Shown: one piece after another, positions 51,512 through 63,200 of the stretch
Numbering within the stretch: the stretch's first letter is position 1
Layout of the letters: each line of letters begins with the position of its first letter
DNA from: Phytophthora quininea
Lineage: Eukaryota > Oomycota > Peronosporomycetes > Peronosporales > Peronosporaceae
Direction: 5' to 3'
Length of the DNA stretch: 64,000 nt
Assembly: GCA_011947345.1 (NCBI GenBank)
Contig: JAAVTG010000679.1
Span: forward strand, 1-64,000
The notes under the pieces: model-generated
What the model was told of the DNA's origin: nothing
Seen by the model: only the letters and a program-made list of their open reading frames with translations
Databases searched by the model: none
Made by a program: the position numbers and the translations under genes

Positions 51512-53680
51512 TTACACAAAACCACCAATACTCTGCACTCGACTGAGGCGGTTCTTCCGCCGCGCGTTCTGCTCCTGCTGGTATTTCTCCACGACACAAG
51601 ACACGCTCCGCTTCGTTTCACGGCGCTTGGATCGCCGCTGTTGTCGCGCCGAGGCTTCTTCTTCCGACTCGGACGACGACTCTTCCTCGACCACGCGCTG
51701 TGATCGAGACCCCGGGTTCTCGCGCCGGTTCCAGCCTTGCTCGTTGAGCTGGCGACGCAGACGCAGCATCTGCTCGCGTCCGGCGGTGCCGTTGGCGATC
51801 ATCTCCTGCAGCATCGACTCCTCGTCGTTCGAGAACAACTCCTGTTTCGCAGTCATAAAGCCGCCGCCGCCGACCTCTTCGTACTCGTACTCGGTCTCCG
51901 AGTCGTCGTCCTCCGAGTCTGATGTGTGGTCAGCACTGCTGAGCCCGTTGCCGCCGTCGCTGATGAAGCTGCTGTTGCCCAAGGCCATGCCCTGGAACGA
52001 GCTCCACTTCATCTGCACGTATTTGTCCAGGGCCTTCGGAAACCCCCACTCGTCCTGGTCTCCCGGATTGCCCAGGTGGAACATGTCGCCAAAATTGCTC
52101 GGCAAGTCCGTAAAGACTTCTTCCAGCTCCTGAAGGAACCGCTGGCTGTCGATCACCAATTTGTTCTGCGCGTTGACGCGATAGCACCCGGGCGCCTTCA
52201 TTACTGCCTTGTTGATGAATCTGTCCACGTAGCGCAGGATCATGATGGCGTTGTACTCGGACAGATACTTCTCCAGTTCGCGCTGGGCATTGATGGAGAT
52301 CGTCTGCGCGTTGAGCTGCACGCTGACGCGGGAAATGCGCTCCGAGTCGCTCATTTGCAGGTTCTTGGCGGACTTGGCTTTGCGCTTGCTGCGACCTTTG
52401 CTGTGAGACTTGTGCGCGGGCTTTTCGCTCGCGTGGCTGCCTCGTCGGCTTTTGGCTTTTGATTTTGGTAGAGAGGACAAGTTCACCAACTTGACGTCGT
52501 CGGCAGAGGTCGACGAGGACGACGTCGGCACAGACGATGGCGCAATTGCTTTCTCCGCTTCTACTTCAACATGTGGCGCGCCCGAGTTCAAGTTTGAAGC
52601 AGCTGTAGCAGCTCGAGCCGGGCGGTGCCTCCATTCGGCACCGTCGCCATCCGGAGTCGAGTTGTGTCTGTGGTTGCGGTGATCGGCCAACGCCGACGTG
52701 CTTTGGGGCTTCTGCTTGAACTGCTCCCGCAACGTCTTGGCCTCGACGACCGACCGCTGGGAGTCGGCCATCAAGTCCGTCATAGACTTTCCCTTTCCGC
52801 TGCGAAGGTCGTGCTGCTGGTTATTCTGAGCGGCAGCTACCAGTTCGTCGCGCACGGGGTCTTCAATGAGCACGGCGCCCTCTTTCCTGACCGGCACGGC
52901 CATAGCCACAGCCTGTTGCAGGTACTTCTGCCGTTCCTGCCTCAGCTGCTCTCTCTGCAGCTCTTTGCGTCGCTCCTGCTGCGCCATCTTCTCCGCTTCT
53001 TTCAACAAACTGTGGCCGCTCTTCTTCTTCCGCTTGTCCTTCTCGCTGGCGCTGGACCGCCTCATGGCCAGGATTTTGCTCTCTCGGATGAGTCTGCGGG
53101 GCGAGTCGTCGTTCTCGTCGCCGCCTTCCTGTCCGTTTTGGGCCTGATGGCTAGAGTTGCCCAGCAAGTCTCCCGAGTGCGGGTTCACATCCGTCTTGAT
53201 GGTCACGGGCTTGAGGAAATCTCGGAGCAGATAGAACACCGTAACGCTGGCCTGCGTTCGGTCCTGCAGCGCCGCATACGCAGCCTGCTGGTGGGCCGGC
53301 AGAGCCTGCACGTACTGGTCGTAGCGCGCCTTCTGCGCCTTCCTGTACGTGTGCGTCAGGAACAGCAGCTTGATCAGGAAGCGGTGCAGCTCCACGGCGC
53401 GCTCCTTGACGACGTGGTCCTTCTTGGAGCCAAAGAGCCGCTTGGCCGGGAACGCCACGTCCTGCAGCTCTCTCGAGAACTCGCGGCTGCAGTTGTCGTC
53501 CAGAATGTGGGCCCGCGCGTCCTTCATGACGCGCTGCACGTCGTCGCGCAGCTTGCGGAAGTCCGAGTAGGTCCTGCGCACCTCCCACTCGTCGGCGTCC
53601 TGCTGCACCTTGACCACGTACAGCACCTGGCTGCCGCCCGTGAACTCGACGTGGCCGATGGCCACCACCAGGCGACTCAT
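51512..53680 (-). CDS. PX-domain protein
   Basis: 722 residues, uninterrupted. The N-terminal PX domain (about residues 5-125: FTGGSQVLYVVKV, RRTYSDFRKLRDDVQ, FPAKRLFG) binds phosphoinositides, so the protein should sit on endosomal or other membranes. The middle is charged and low-complexity with a long Gln/Arg/Glu helix (about residues 215-260). A second conserved block (about residues 450-590: ELEKYLSEYNAIMILRYVDRF ...) is not a family I know. The C-terminus is acidic then basic (VEEESSSESEEE, RRSKRRETKRS). Antisense ORFs of up to 462 codons are shadows of this gene. Confidence 0.85.
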   Translation of the reverse strand: MSRLVVAIGHVEFTGGSQVLYVVKVQQDADEWEVRRTYSDFRKLRDDVQRVMKDARAHILDDNCSREFSRELQDVAFPAKRLFGSKKDHVVKERAVELHRFLIKLLFLTHTYRKAQKARYDQYVQALPAHQQAAYAALQDRTQASVTVFYLLRDFLKPVTIKTDVNPHSGDLLGNSSHQAQNGQEGGDENDDSPRRLIRESKILAMRRSSASEKDKRKKKSGHSLLKEAEKMAQQERRKELQREQLRQERQKYLQQAVAMAVPVRKEGAVLIEDPVRDELVAAAQNNQQHDLRSGKGKSMTDLMADSQRSVVEAKTLREQFKQKPQSTSALADHRNHRHNSTPDGDGAEWRHRPARAATAASNLNSGAPHVEVEAEKAIAPSSVPTSSSSTSADDVKLVNLSSLPKSKAKSRRGSHASEKPAHKSHSKGRSKRKAKSAKNLQMSDSERISRVSVQLNAQTISINAQRELEKYLSEYNAIMILRYVDRFINKAVMKAPGCYRVNAQNKLVIDSQRFLQELEEVFTDLPSNFGDMFHLGNPGDQDEWGFPKALDKYVQMKWSSFQGMALGNSSFISDGGNGLSSADHTSDSEDDDSETEYEYEEVGGGGFMTAKQELFSNDEESMLQEMIANGTAGREQMLRLRRQLNEQGWNRRENPGSRSQRVVEEESSSESEEEASARQQRRSKRRETKRSVSCVVEKYQQEQNARRKNRLSRVQSIGGFV

Positions 53681-54413
53681 GGCCGTCTACCTATTGGGGA
53701 AGCCTACTCTGCGAGAATGGACGGGGTCTGGTGTCGGGGCGTTGACAAGCAGCGACGTCTATGTGGGGAGCGGCGGCGTCCTATTTTCTACGCCTTCAAT
53801 CTGTCAATTTCTGGCTCTGACTCGAACGTGAGTTCTCGAGCCTATCGCTTTCGTATGCTGCCTATATCGCACTCAAGCCCACAGATACCGACCGACACAA
53901 GAGGGCGATCACCACGCACGCAAATGCATCGCCCCGAACACAAAAAGCCTCGAGAACGTCCTCTTGCGGAAGTAGGAAAGCAACGAGGTCAACATGCAGC
54001 TTGTCTGGCATGATCACTTTGCTCGGTTGCCATGGAGATGACCAGGTGTGGCGCTCGATAGGCGCTCGAATATTTTGCCGATTTCTCGGCGATCTGTTGG
54101 TTGAAGAGCCCATGAGAGCAACGCACAGCTCGATCGATAGGCGGGGCTGCCCTCGAACGCGCAGCCAATATTCGCAGGTTGCAGGGTCCCAGCCGTCCGA
54201 CGTAGCGCACATGTCAACAAGGAACGGCGCGGGTCACCGTCATCTGCTGGCCACCTCTGAAGATCGCAGACTGGCAAAGTCGACGCTGATCCTTTACACC
54301 AAGCAGCACTTCTTCGCTGCTCGTGGTTGCCTCAGCTCATGCGGACGCTAAATAACTGAGTCAGCAGACTCGCGTCGGCCCTTCCACTTGACCTCTTGAC
54401 CCCCTTCCACTTG
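53681..54413. other. Intergenic region between PX gene and ApaH-like gene
   Basis: Short ORFs on both strands without recognisable features. No Inr of good quality seen. Confidence 0.4.
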
Positions 54414-55387
54414 ATGCTGTCCAAGCTCGTCCGTCGCATCGGCTATTATCGTAAAAACGCCTTGGCCATGGAGCGCGCACACGAGGACGTCGCACTGCCC
54501 CGAGTGCTGCACCAGGTCGCGGCGGACGTGTCGCCGAGCACGCGACTGCTGGTCATCGGAGACGTCCACGGGTGCTACGATGAGCTGCAGCTGCTGCTGG
54601 CCAAGTGCGCCGTCTCGGATACGGACCGCCTGGTGTTCGTGGGGGACCTGGTCAACAAAGGCCCCAGGTCGCTCGACGTCGTCCGCTTCGTGAGAGACTC
54701 GGGGGCGCTCTGTGTGCGTGGCAACCACGACGATGCGGCGCTGAGTGCGTACTACAAGTGGGTCGAAGGGGGCGCATCCCGGGTACTGCCAAGTATCCGT
54801 ACGTAGAGCAGTTTAAGCAGAAGGACGTGGCCTTCCTGGAGCAGCTGCCCTTCTCCTTGTCGCTGCCGTCTCATGGCGACGCGATGGTGGTGCACGCTGG
54901 CGTGGTGCCTGGAGTGCCTTTGGACGACCAACGGCCGTTTAACATGTACAAGATGAGGTTTGTGCAGCGACAAAGCGCAGACGACGAGAGTTCGCCATGG
55001 ATGGCACTGGAAAAGAAGAAATTCCAGAGCGAGAGTGGAGGAGAGCCGCACAGGTGGGCCAAGGTGTGGCAGGGACCAAGACACGTCTACTTCGGCCATG
55101 CAGCTTCTGCTGGGTTACAGGTGAGTTGATGAAAACAGGTATAGTAGAGGTTTGGGAGGAGAGGCTGACGGTGGTGATGTTATCCAGCATGAAAACTTTG
55201 CGACTGGACTGGACACAGGCTGCGTCTACGGCAGGAAGCTCACCGCGTGCATCCTCCCGGTATGTGTTGGAATCGAGTGATAGAGTCGAGGAGCTAACAT
55301 GTTTAGTTTGCTTTTCCCCAGTCGACTGAGCTGGTGCAGGTGGACGCCAAGCAGCAGTATGAAGTGCCGAGCGGCGACAAAAACTAA
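54414..55387 (+). CDS. ApaH-like metallophosphatase
   Basis: Calcineurin-type phosphoesterase of the bis(5'-nucleosyl)-tetraphosphatase (ApaH/ALPH) group. Metal-binding motifs: [23 protein letters not shown], then VVHAGVVPG and YFGHAA. Exons 54414-55120, 55188-55259, 55322-55387; introns of 67 nt (GTGAGT..CCAG) and 62 nt (GTATGT..CCAG). The spliced C-terminus reads [20 protein letters not shown] and ends PSGDKN. There is one slip at the CCCGGG near 54782, after which [18 protein letters not shown] continues. ATG 54396 is an alternative start. Confidence 0.85.
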
Positions 55388-55488
55388 ATAAGAGCAGCAG
55401 CAACTTGTTTCTCGTGAAGGTTGCTGAGCTTGTCGCTTCCGCTCCAGCACTGATAGATTTTCCAATACTTCTCTTCAGCCTTTGCTCT

Positions 55489-56583
55489 TCAGGCTGCAGC
55501 CGCGTCAGCAACGATACCAGCAGCAGAGAACGTAAACTTCCCGACCTGGACTGTGGGCGTGCAAGGTTGAGAGCCGCGGTCTGTGAACTGGACGCCTTGG
55601 CGAGCTGCCTCATCCATCAGCAGGTTTCGAACCCGCGCCACATCCTCTTCACTGCTGCCTCCATACACCACGTGGCGGGCACGAGTACCAAAACACGCCA
55701 CCCCGCCAAGGTCAGGACGGGCATACACTGAATCCACAAAGGCGTAGAACTGCCTGTTGTTCGCATTGGTTGTGAACGCGCAGTAGAACGGACTGCCTGC
55801 CATGGCATCGAGCGCCACCTGAGCGTCATTGTCGTCCACAGCGCTACTCAAATACCACTCTAAATTGCGGAAAGTGTCGGGCGTGCAGGATCGTCCCAAG
55901 CCCATGGCGTTGCGGGACTCGAGTACGTCTCCACCAGTTGGCGGAACTCCGACGACTTGCGCTTGGCAAAGGGCATCTTCAGTAGGCGCTTCTCCAGCAA
56001 CTCCAACACCTCGCGGGCCTGCGGTTTTCTGTCGATGGAAGTGCCGAGTCGAGCCGCCCCCACCACGAACTTGGCAAAGGTTAGATCTGTATCGCAGAGC
56101 TTCCGTACTGAAGCAAGAGCTGAGACGGCAATAGCAGCATGATCCACTCGATGCAGTTTCTGCATCATGTGGATCACCTGGCAGGATTCAGCCGAGACGG
56201 CAGCACGGAGTCCACGATCAGTCGAGTTCAGTCTGCTAGGGTGAGAGTGCACCTCGACCAATCCTTCCAGTCTTTCGATCGCCGCGCAGGCGCGTTGGAC
56301 GTCCTCGGGTTTATCGTTGGCTGGGATGGTCGGGTCTCGCAGACGAGCAAAGATCGCCGCCGTGTTTGCAAGAGTATCCCCGAGTATCGCCTTCTCAGAA
56401 CTACCTTCAACGGTATCACTACTCTAAGAGTCAGACAACAGCAAACTCTTCAGTAAGTCTGTCACTTCCGCTGATTCGTCCGCCGGTGCACTCTGCGTGG
56501 ACGCTGAGGAAGTCGTCCCCTTTGCTTTGCCCTTCTTCCCCTTTTTACCTTTCTTCCCCTTCTTTTGCTTGACCAAGTGGCAT
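55489..56583 (-). CDS. Unknown protein with Lys-rich N-terminus
   Basis: Assembled from three ORFs in order: a head with KKGKKGKKGKKGKAKG (near 56550), a helical middle (KPEDVQRACAAIERLEGLVE; EVLELLEKRLLKMPFAKR) and a C-terminal part (NRQFYAFVDSVYARPDL; VVYGGSSEEDVARVRNLL). The ATG at 56581-56583 (MPLGQ) lies one base out of frame with the Lys run, next to an A run. An in-frame TAG at 56423-56425 and a slip near 55930 also interrupt. I do not recognise a family. Ordinary gene with errors or a pseudogene. Confidence 0.5.
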
Positions 56584-56896
56584 TTTCGAACGCACGGCGT
56601 CGCTCCTCGTCGCGCTGTGTGGATATGGATGAATATCGTTAAATCTCCGACCGTACTAGAACTCACTATCAAAGCTATTGACCAATCAGAGTGTTGCATC
56701 CGAGTTTTAACGAATCATATCGATATCCACCTCCCTTTTGGCCAATCACAGGGCAGGTACGCTTGTAATGGCTGTCCAGCCGCAGCTCCGACATATCGGG
56801 TCGGAGGCCCCCTCTGTTATTGATATGTCCATACAAATGCCAACTCATTCACATATTTCCTGAATAACACGAAAACTCCGACCTCTCCGACCCAAG

Positions 56897-58894
56897 ATGA
56901 GCCTGCGCGAGAGCGCAGCGCGCTCGTTCAAGAAGTTCCTAGCTGATGAAGGTGTCACCTGGGAGTATCTCGCCGTGTGCATGGCGCGCGAGAATGCCCT
57001 GCTTGTCCTGGAAGGGGTGGTGGACAAGTTCGGCATGTACCTGGCCTTCAAGGAAGGACGCAAGGCTCAGCTCTTGGCCAGGCACTCGGTCATGCAGTAC
57101 TACCGACAGGCCAAGAACTAGCTGCTGGACCAGTTCCCCCAGGTTCGCCAAGCTACAGATAAGGCGCTATTCAAGAAGGGCCAAGTGCTGGAGCGCTACT
57201 GCATGAAGAGAGAGTCTGGGACCTTCGTCAACAAGGCCCCAGCGTGTACCAAGAAGTCGCTCAAGATGATGGTCATGCACCTGTATTCAACTGCTTCCAC
57301 GGCTTCCGACTACCAAGACGCCGCGCTGCTGTGCTTGCTGTGGTTCCTGTTCGGACGAGCGTCTGACCTCACGCTGCTTCGCAAGGTGAATCTCTCCATC
57401 GGCGCCGGGAATATTGTCTTCGTCCGCTTCATCCGCATCAAGACTTCGGAAGATCAAGGGCTCTCACTCTTCCCCGGTGACGACTTCACCACGTGCCCGC
57501 TGCTCGCCATCGCCCTTGCCCTCGCGACACAGTCTGCACCGACAGCTTCGCTCTTGAGCCAGCTTCCTGATCAGCACGCGAACGTGCAAGCCACTCTGAC
57601 TCCGACTGCGCCTCTCATCGACTTGATCGACCACCCCGAAGACGCTGCTCCACTTCAAACCTCCGAAGACGCTGCAGATGGGGACAAGCTTACCGACGAC
57701 GCCCCCGGAATCCATAGCTACGTCAACAGAGTCTTGGGAAGAATCGCACAGAAGACCGGTGTCACGGAACGCTTGACGTCGCACTCCTTCCGTAGTGGAG
57801 GAGCTCAGCATGCCAACGGGGCCGGAATGTGCGTGCAATGGATCTTCGACCGAGGCGCGTGGAATATGACAGCGACGAACAAGGCCTTCGCGTATGTCTT
57901 TAACACTCCAGCAGAAGACCACAAGATTGCTCGCGTCTTGAGCAACCGCAAGCCCAACGCAGAAGTCTCGCTGTTATCGCTCGACGCCTTCGACTCGGAC
58001 ACGCACCAGAAAATTGCCTCCGTTGCATCAGCACTATTCGTCGCTTCGTCTGGGCTTGACACCGCACAGTATAACGTCAACACACCAGTGCTCGAGACTC
58101 TCATGGCGTACCTGCTCCACCACTACCCAGCGTTGAAGGCTCTTTCGGCTGATGGCCCTGCGATCCAGCGGCTGGAGGCTTGTGCTGTCGAGAAAGGCTT
58201 CTGTGTCAAAGACTTGCTGGCTTGGTCGTCTCACCTGACCTGTGATCCAAAACCCACCGAGGAACAACATACCGGGGCCCCACAAGAAGCATCGACTGAT
58301 GTTACCAAGCACCCCGTGTTTCTCCATCAAACCGCCTTGATTGAACACTTAATTCAAGTGAACAAGACACTCGACGCTCACTTGACAGTAATGAAGGCTA
58401 GGCTCTGCAACAAACGCGCACGGATACCAACACTGCAAGAAACAAGTGAGGATACAAGTAGCGACAAACAGCCATCCAAGCGACGACGTACCTCTCCAGC
58501 TTCGACCCTCAAAGACACCTGGTTTGCGTGGTACGCTCAAGAGCCGCGAATGTGGAGCTCGACCGACGGCGCTACAAAGCACACTCGGTCCAACGCGAAG
58601 TGGCTTGTTGGCTTCATGAAAATCTTCCTGACCGACGGCTTCACGCTTGTTGAAAGCTCACCACGCTATCGAGACGATGTCCTTGAGGTCGGGGCTGCTG
58701 CCGAAGTCGCGGTGCTGGAACTTCTTCGTGGTCATGGGATCAAAGCGCGCGGTGGCAACAATGTGTTGAAGTACCTGCGGGGCTCCACAAGTCTGGTTTG
58801 CTCAATGAACACGTCGCTCGCTTCAATCATCTACAACGAGGAGGTCACATCATGGATCCTTCACCGGGATACACGCAAAACATCATCGAGTTAG
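56897..58894 (+). pseudogene. Crypton-like tyrosine recombinase, one nonsense codon
   Basis: A tyrosine recombinase unlike the DIRS one and not linked to a reverse transcriptase, as in Crypton DNA transposons. It starts MSLRESAARSFKKFL; an in-frame TAG at 57119-57121 (AAC TAG CTG, one C-to-T from CAG) interrupts it, and the same frame continues to 58894. Catalytic residues, counted from the ATG at 57185: Arg58 (FGRASDLTLL), His200 and Arg203 (HSFRSGG), Trp226 (DRGAW), Tyr237 (AYVF). The C-terminal 250 residues (CSMNTSLASIIYNEEV near the end) are of unknown role. No terminal repeats found, which fits Crypton. Confidence 0.8.
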
Positions 58895-58970
58895 TGAATG
58901 CAGCTTAATTTCATTATCGCACCTTCGCGGCCAGTCGTTCTTGCAGCCGCTTGTCCCTCCGAAATTGAAA

Positions 58971-58988
58971 GCTCATTCTGCATCTTAC
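58971..58988 (+). promoter_or_regulatory. Inr of the chromodomain gene
   Basis: GCTCATTCTGCATCTTAC, near-perfect oomycete Inr, 18 nt before the ATG at 59006. Confidence 0.6.
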
Positions 58989-59005
58989 ACCCGCAACACG
59001 TAGCC

Positions 59006-59539
59006 ATGCCTTCACGCAAGCCCTCGAAGAAAGCGGTCAGCTCAAGGCAGGAGTTCAAGGGCCTCTGTATCGCTGTTGGAAAGACGTTCAAGATACGTGT
59101 CAGGGATGAAGTTATTCGCCACCTTCGACTTACTTTGAACACGACTGTCGCCTCTGCAAGTCTCCTCCTCGAAGCTCTCGAGGTGATCTTCGCTGCTCTT
59201 GTCGATCGGAAGAAGCGCCGCCCCACGCTGGACGACGTGCACGAGTGGCTTGTCCCTCCCGACGACGCTGGCGTTGACGCGGAGGCTGCAGACGACGAAG
59301 GCGCGGTCGACGCTCCACAAGATGAGCCCCAGCACTACGTGCGCAAGCTCGTCAACTGGAAGCGTGAGAACCGCACCACGTACTACCTTGTGGACTGGGA
59401 GCCGACTTGGGAGCCTCGATGCCACGTGAATCCCACCGTCGTTGCAGCCTTCGAGAAGGAGTGTCGCCTGCTTGTCCGCAAAGCTTTCATCGACGACGAA
59501 GCTGCAGAAGACAACTCGCTCAACGCCACAGAAGCATAG
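59006..59539 (+). CDS. Chromodomain-like protein downstream of the Crypton
   Basis: 177 residues from the ATG behind the Inr (open codons to 58898 precede it). The N-terminal half is basic then helical (FKIRVRDEVIRHLRLTL); an acidic linker follows. The C-terminal part YVRKLVNWKRENRTTYYLVD plus WEPTWEP is chromodomain-like, with the aromatic residues expected in a methyl-lysine pocket. It is intact and starts 111 nt after the recombinase stop. It may be a second gene of the Crypton, targeting it to marked chromatin, or an unrelated neighbour. Confidence 0.65.
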   Translation: MPSRKPSKKAVSSRQEFKGLCIAVGKTFKIRVRDEVIRHLRLTLNTTVASASLLLEALEVIFAALVDRKKRRPTLDDVHEWLVPPDDAGVDAEAADDEGAVDAPQDEPQHYVRKLVNWKRENRTTYYLVDWEPTWEPRCHVNPTVVAAFEKECRLLVRKAFIDDEAAEDNSLNATEA

Positions 59540-59616
59540 GATGAGTCAATCATAACGGTTAATACAGGGTGTATTACATGCTTTACAACATTAGATACAT
59601 CACACTACACTGCGTT

Positions 59617-59742
59617 GAACACTGAGCTTGACTTCCAGATGGAACAGCAAAGTTAACCTCGTCACAGAGTACACACAACATGCATTTGTATGCGGCATCG
59701 AACACAGAGCTTAACCTCCGAATGGAACAGCAATGTTAACCT
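59617..59742. repeat. Two imperfect 44-nt direct repeats
   Basis: GAACACxGAGCTTxACxTCC ... GTTAACCTC at 59617-59660 and 59699-59742. Confidence 0.6.
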
Positions 59743-59760
59743 CAACGCGCGCACACATAC

Positions 59761-59793
<33 letters not shown>

Positions 59794-59806
59794 CACGCAC
59801 ACGCAC
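59743..59806. repeat. Microsatellite (CA/TA)n
   Basis: CGCGCACACATACATATATATA... returning to CACGCACACGCAC: a TA-rich core with CA flanks. Confidence 0.9.
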
Positions 59807-59810
59807 TGTA

Positions 59811-59881
59811 GCTCATGGCTGGAATCGAACCATCACCACCGAGTGTTTTAAGCTCGGGCCCATCCACTGGGCATCACGAAC
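59811..59881 (-). other. tRNA-like cloverleaf (tRNA pseudogene or SINE head)
   Basis: Minus strand: acceptor arms GTTCGTG/CATGAGC pair over 7 bp with two G-U. D arm GCCC/GGGC; anticodon stem CCGAG/CTCGG with a 9-nt loop (CTTAAAACA) instead of 7; T arm with TTCGATT (B-box GGTTCGATTCC), one mismatch. No CCA. The loop size argues against a working tRNA; the adjoining microsatellite fits a tRNA-derived SINE. Between 59882 and 60222 nothing else is recognised. Confidence 0.4.
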
Positions 59882-60222
59882 AGTCGAGACTTGCGCCCGA
59901 GAGCGGCAGCATCCCGAATGACGACTCGGCAGTGAATTCCAGCCACACAGTTTGTGTGGACACGTGGCCACTAAGCCAGCGTACTTACGCTGCCCGTAAG
60001 AACAGGCTTTTACGTACCCACTCTTTTAGTGGCCCCCGATTTCCGAGGCCAAGCATCATTTGTCAATTTGCTGGCTGCAGAGCACATGGCTCTGCAGCGC
60101 TAAAAATGCATGTTTTAGTTTTTGCCTCTATCTTTGCCCACAGGCCGTTTCAGAGCCTGGGACTTCGCCTATAAACTCGCCTTTGTATGGCTCTCTTAGG
60201 ATTCTCAAATCTACATGTGGTT

Positions 60223-63200
60223 TCAAATCTGCCTTTTTAGACTCTTTTCTGATCGGCTCTTTTCCCTCCGACATACCGCTTTTCCGGTACGCGTCGGAGA
60301 AGGTCGACGGTCGGAGATTTTTGCTATGAATTGCCGCATGCGGTCAGCACGCACATTGCTCTCGTGCCGAAACACACCGTCGCGTGGTCTCGCTCCTTCA
60401 CATCTCGCTTGGCTTCTCTCAATAACCGCAATCGACGCCTCGATTTTGCGGGCCCACGTACGCTCGGATGTCACGTCACACACGCGTCGACCATGGCCGT
60501 CTTTAATACGAAGGTCGGCACCGAAGAGAGCAAGCAGCTCGTACATACTGCGATGGCCAAATTTAACAGCCAGATGGGCCAGTGTTTCTTTCGTGTGGTA
60601 TGTGGGGGTGTTCAGGTCCAGAAGATAGTCTGCTTCGAGAATGATTCGAACAATGTCCTCATGGCCCGCGATAGCTGCGCTGTGCACAGCCATCGTGTTG
60701 CAAAGCATCTTTCTGGGCATTCGCAAGTCCCTTTGGCGAGGCTCCTTTTGGCAGTGAATCGCCGGCTGAAAGTTGAGCGCGCCCAACTGGATCATAAACT
60801 CCACCAAGCCGGCATCACGTGCAGGCCCAGCGGCGGCCTGGTGGAGCAGTGAACAGAGATCATCATGTGTAGCTTGCGAGAAATCCGTCGGATCGAATGT
60901 GCTCGGATCAGTGCCCGACACAGTGCAAAGCGACACCATGACCAGCAATTCTGGGTCCTTTTTAATTTCTGCCTTGATGTAATTCATCTCGTCGCTAGAA
61001 AGAGGGCCCTCGCTTTCTTTAAGCAAGTCCATCAGGTCAGAGAACGTTTGCTCGCGATTTTTACCTTTCGTCCACTTCTTGAACGAAGCTGTGCCAAACT
61101 CTTGGTCGACAAAGTCTGGCCGAGACGAGAACGTAAAGTACTTCTGTTCACAGACGAGAGAAGGCGTTGCAAACTTGGCTGTAATCACAGCCGCAACCTT
61201 CCTGCACATGACTCGTACCTCTTCGCCGTCCAATACCCTCGCTTGAACGATACGATTACCTGCCGGAAGCGCTCTTAAATCCAGCGTTCCATCTTCCTGA
61301 AGAGCATCCATAAGCGGAATCAAGTGCATCATCACCGCATCTTACAACGCACTACTGGCGAGATTCACCAGGCGTACGGCGAGCGATGTACTCATCGTGG
61401 TACTGGCGCCGCCCCAACGCATCGCACATCTCGGAGAATGCGTCGGTAAGATCGTCATTCAGCTTCAGCATGTCCCGCGACAGAACTCGCGACCCAAAAA
61501 GCTCTTGCGAGCAAATGTCCGCCGCTTTGCATAGCATCGCCTTTGACGAAGCACCGTCCAGCACAGACTTGTCATCTTCGGTAATAAGTCGGAAGATTTT
61601 CGACAAGTCTCTCTGGTGGAGCGCCGTTCGCACTTTGACACCTTCTCTACCAGCAGGCGGCGTGACGCCTCGATACATTGCATCGACTGAAGTCGCGGTC
61701 ATATGAGAGCTCAACAAGTACGTGCGATTGTACGAACCGTGCACTGCGGCTTCTCGTGAAGGCGTGAAGATCATTTGGTCGTAGATCTCGAGCTCGTCAT
61801 CGAAAAAGGGATGTGTCGAACGAAGCCTTGCTGCACCAGCGCGTTGTACAAGTGGCCGAACGCACGGAACCTTGACGTCACCATCAGCACTTCACCCGCT
61901 GCGTGTAGATGCTGCAAATGATAATCTAGCATCAATAGCCCCGCCATCAACGGATTGTATCGGGCTAGGTTGTGGATGCGGCTCGACTGCTTGATTTCTC
62001 CAGCGCAGTCTTTGAGAATGTCGTGGATCTCCTGGTCAGCCGTAAGTACTGCGCGTTTGGTGACGGTGGCCTTCATGTTCTTCATCAATTTTGTGGAGTG
62101 CTTAAACGTGAGGCTCACATTACGACTGAGACCACCGTTTCCTTGCAGCGCAGCGACAGATTTGAGCCAGCAAATGCACGCGAACACCACCGGAACCGTA
62201 ACTTTACGCGGCGTAAAATACTCGTCCATCAACACCATAAAGGACCCAGCAAGCTCCGACGACTGGTATCTCCTCATTCCAGTCGCAGCTTTGGTCACGA
62301 GTATCTGGTTATACAGCAAGGGCAACTGCTGAAGGAGGAAGACCACCATGTTGCTGTGGTCTGGGAGCACATACTGCGGAGTTCGCTCCTCTCCGTAGTT
62401 TTCGCCAAAGAATCCGTCCCGAAGGATCATCGTCGTCCGAGCTTCCGTCGGGATCGCGGAAGTGAAACTCATCAGAGTGCTCCCCACACTGATAAAGTCG
62501 ATGAGTAGCATCCCAGGAGCGAACTGGTACGTCCCGTTCCTTTGGAAGCTCTCCCAGAAGTTTGTAACAGCAGTCGCCGCTTGCATCATGAAATTAGCAG
62601 GCGCTCTATCCATAACGATGGTAATTAAGTCCTCCGCCGTCTTTAGCGCTGGGTATCTCAGCTGCAGTCTGGCTGTCAGTGCCTGCGCATTCTCCATGGC
62701 CAATTTGACCGCTGCCGTGGCCTCCACCACAGTGCGCTGCTGTTTCTTGACCTGGTCGTAGACTGTAAAGACCCCCTCGACGAGCTCCTCCAGCTCTAGG
62801 AAGAAGTAGACTGCCTCCAGTCGCAGATCCTCCGCGAAGGCCTCATTGAAGAGCTGCGCCCTGTGTTGCTTGACGCTCTTGGGCGTGTCCTTGTCCTGCT
62901 GCGTCTCCAGACTCTGCTCGTCCGGGAAGAAATCCTCGTCGACCTGCAGCACCTCGTAGTAGTTCTCAAACTTGCGGCTCTGCGCCGTGTCGTCCCCTTG
63001 CTGCTGCTCCACCGTCAGCAGCGCCGAGTGCCAGCTCTTAAGCAGCTCCAGGAAGTGCTGCTGGCTTTGCTGCTGGCGCTCGCTGGCTCTGCCATCGGCC
63101 GCGAAGAAGGCGGACACGTGCTCCCGCAGAGTGATGGCGCACTGACAGGCCGCCAACGCCTTAGGCAGTTGGATCAACAGCCGCGGCGTGAGGGTCGTGG

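Noticed and set aside
52625..54013. 462-codon plus-strand ORF
   Set aside because: It is antisense to the PX-domain gene over most of its length; it is Leu/Arg-rich with no domain, and the high GC content of the PX gene explains its openness.
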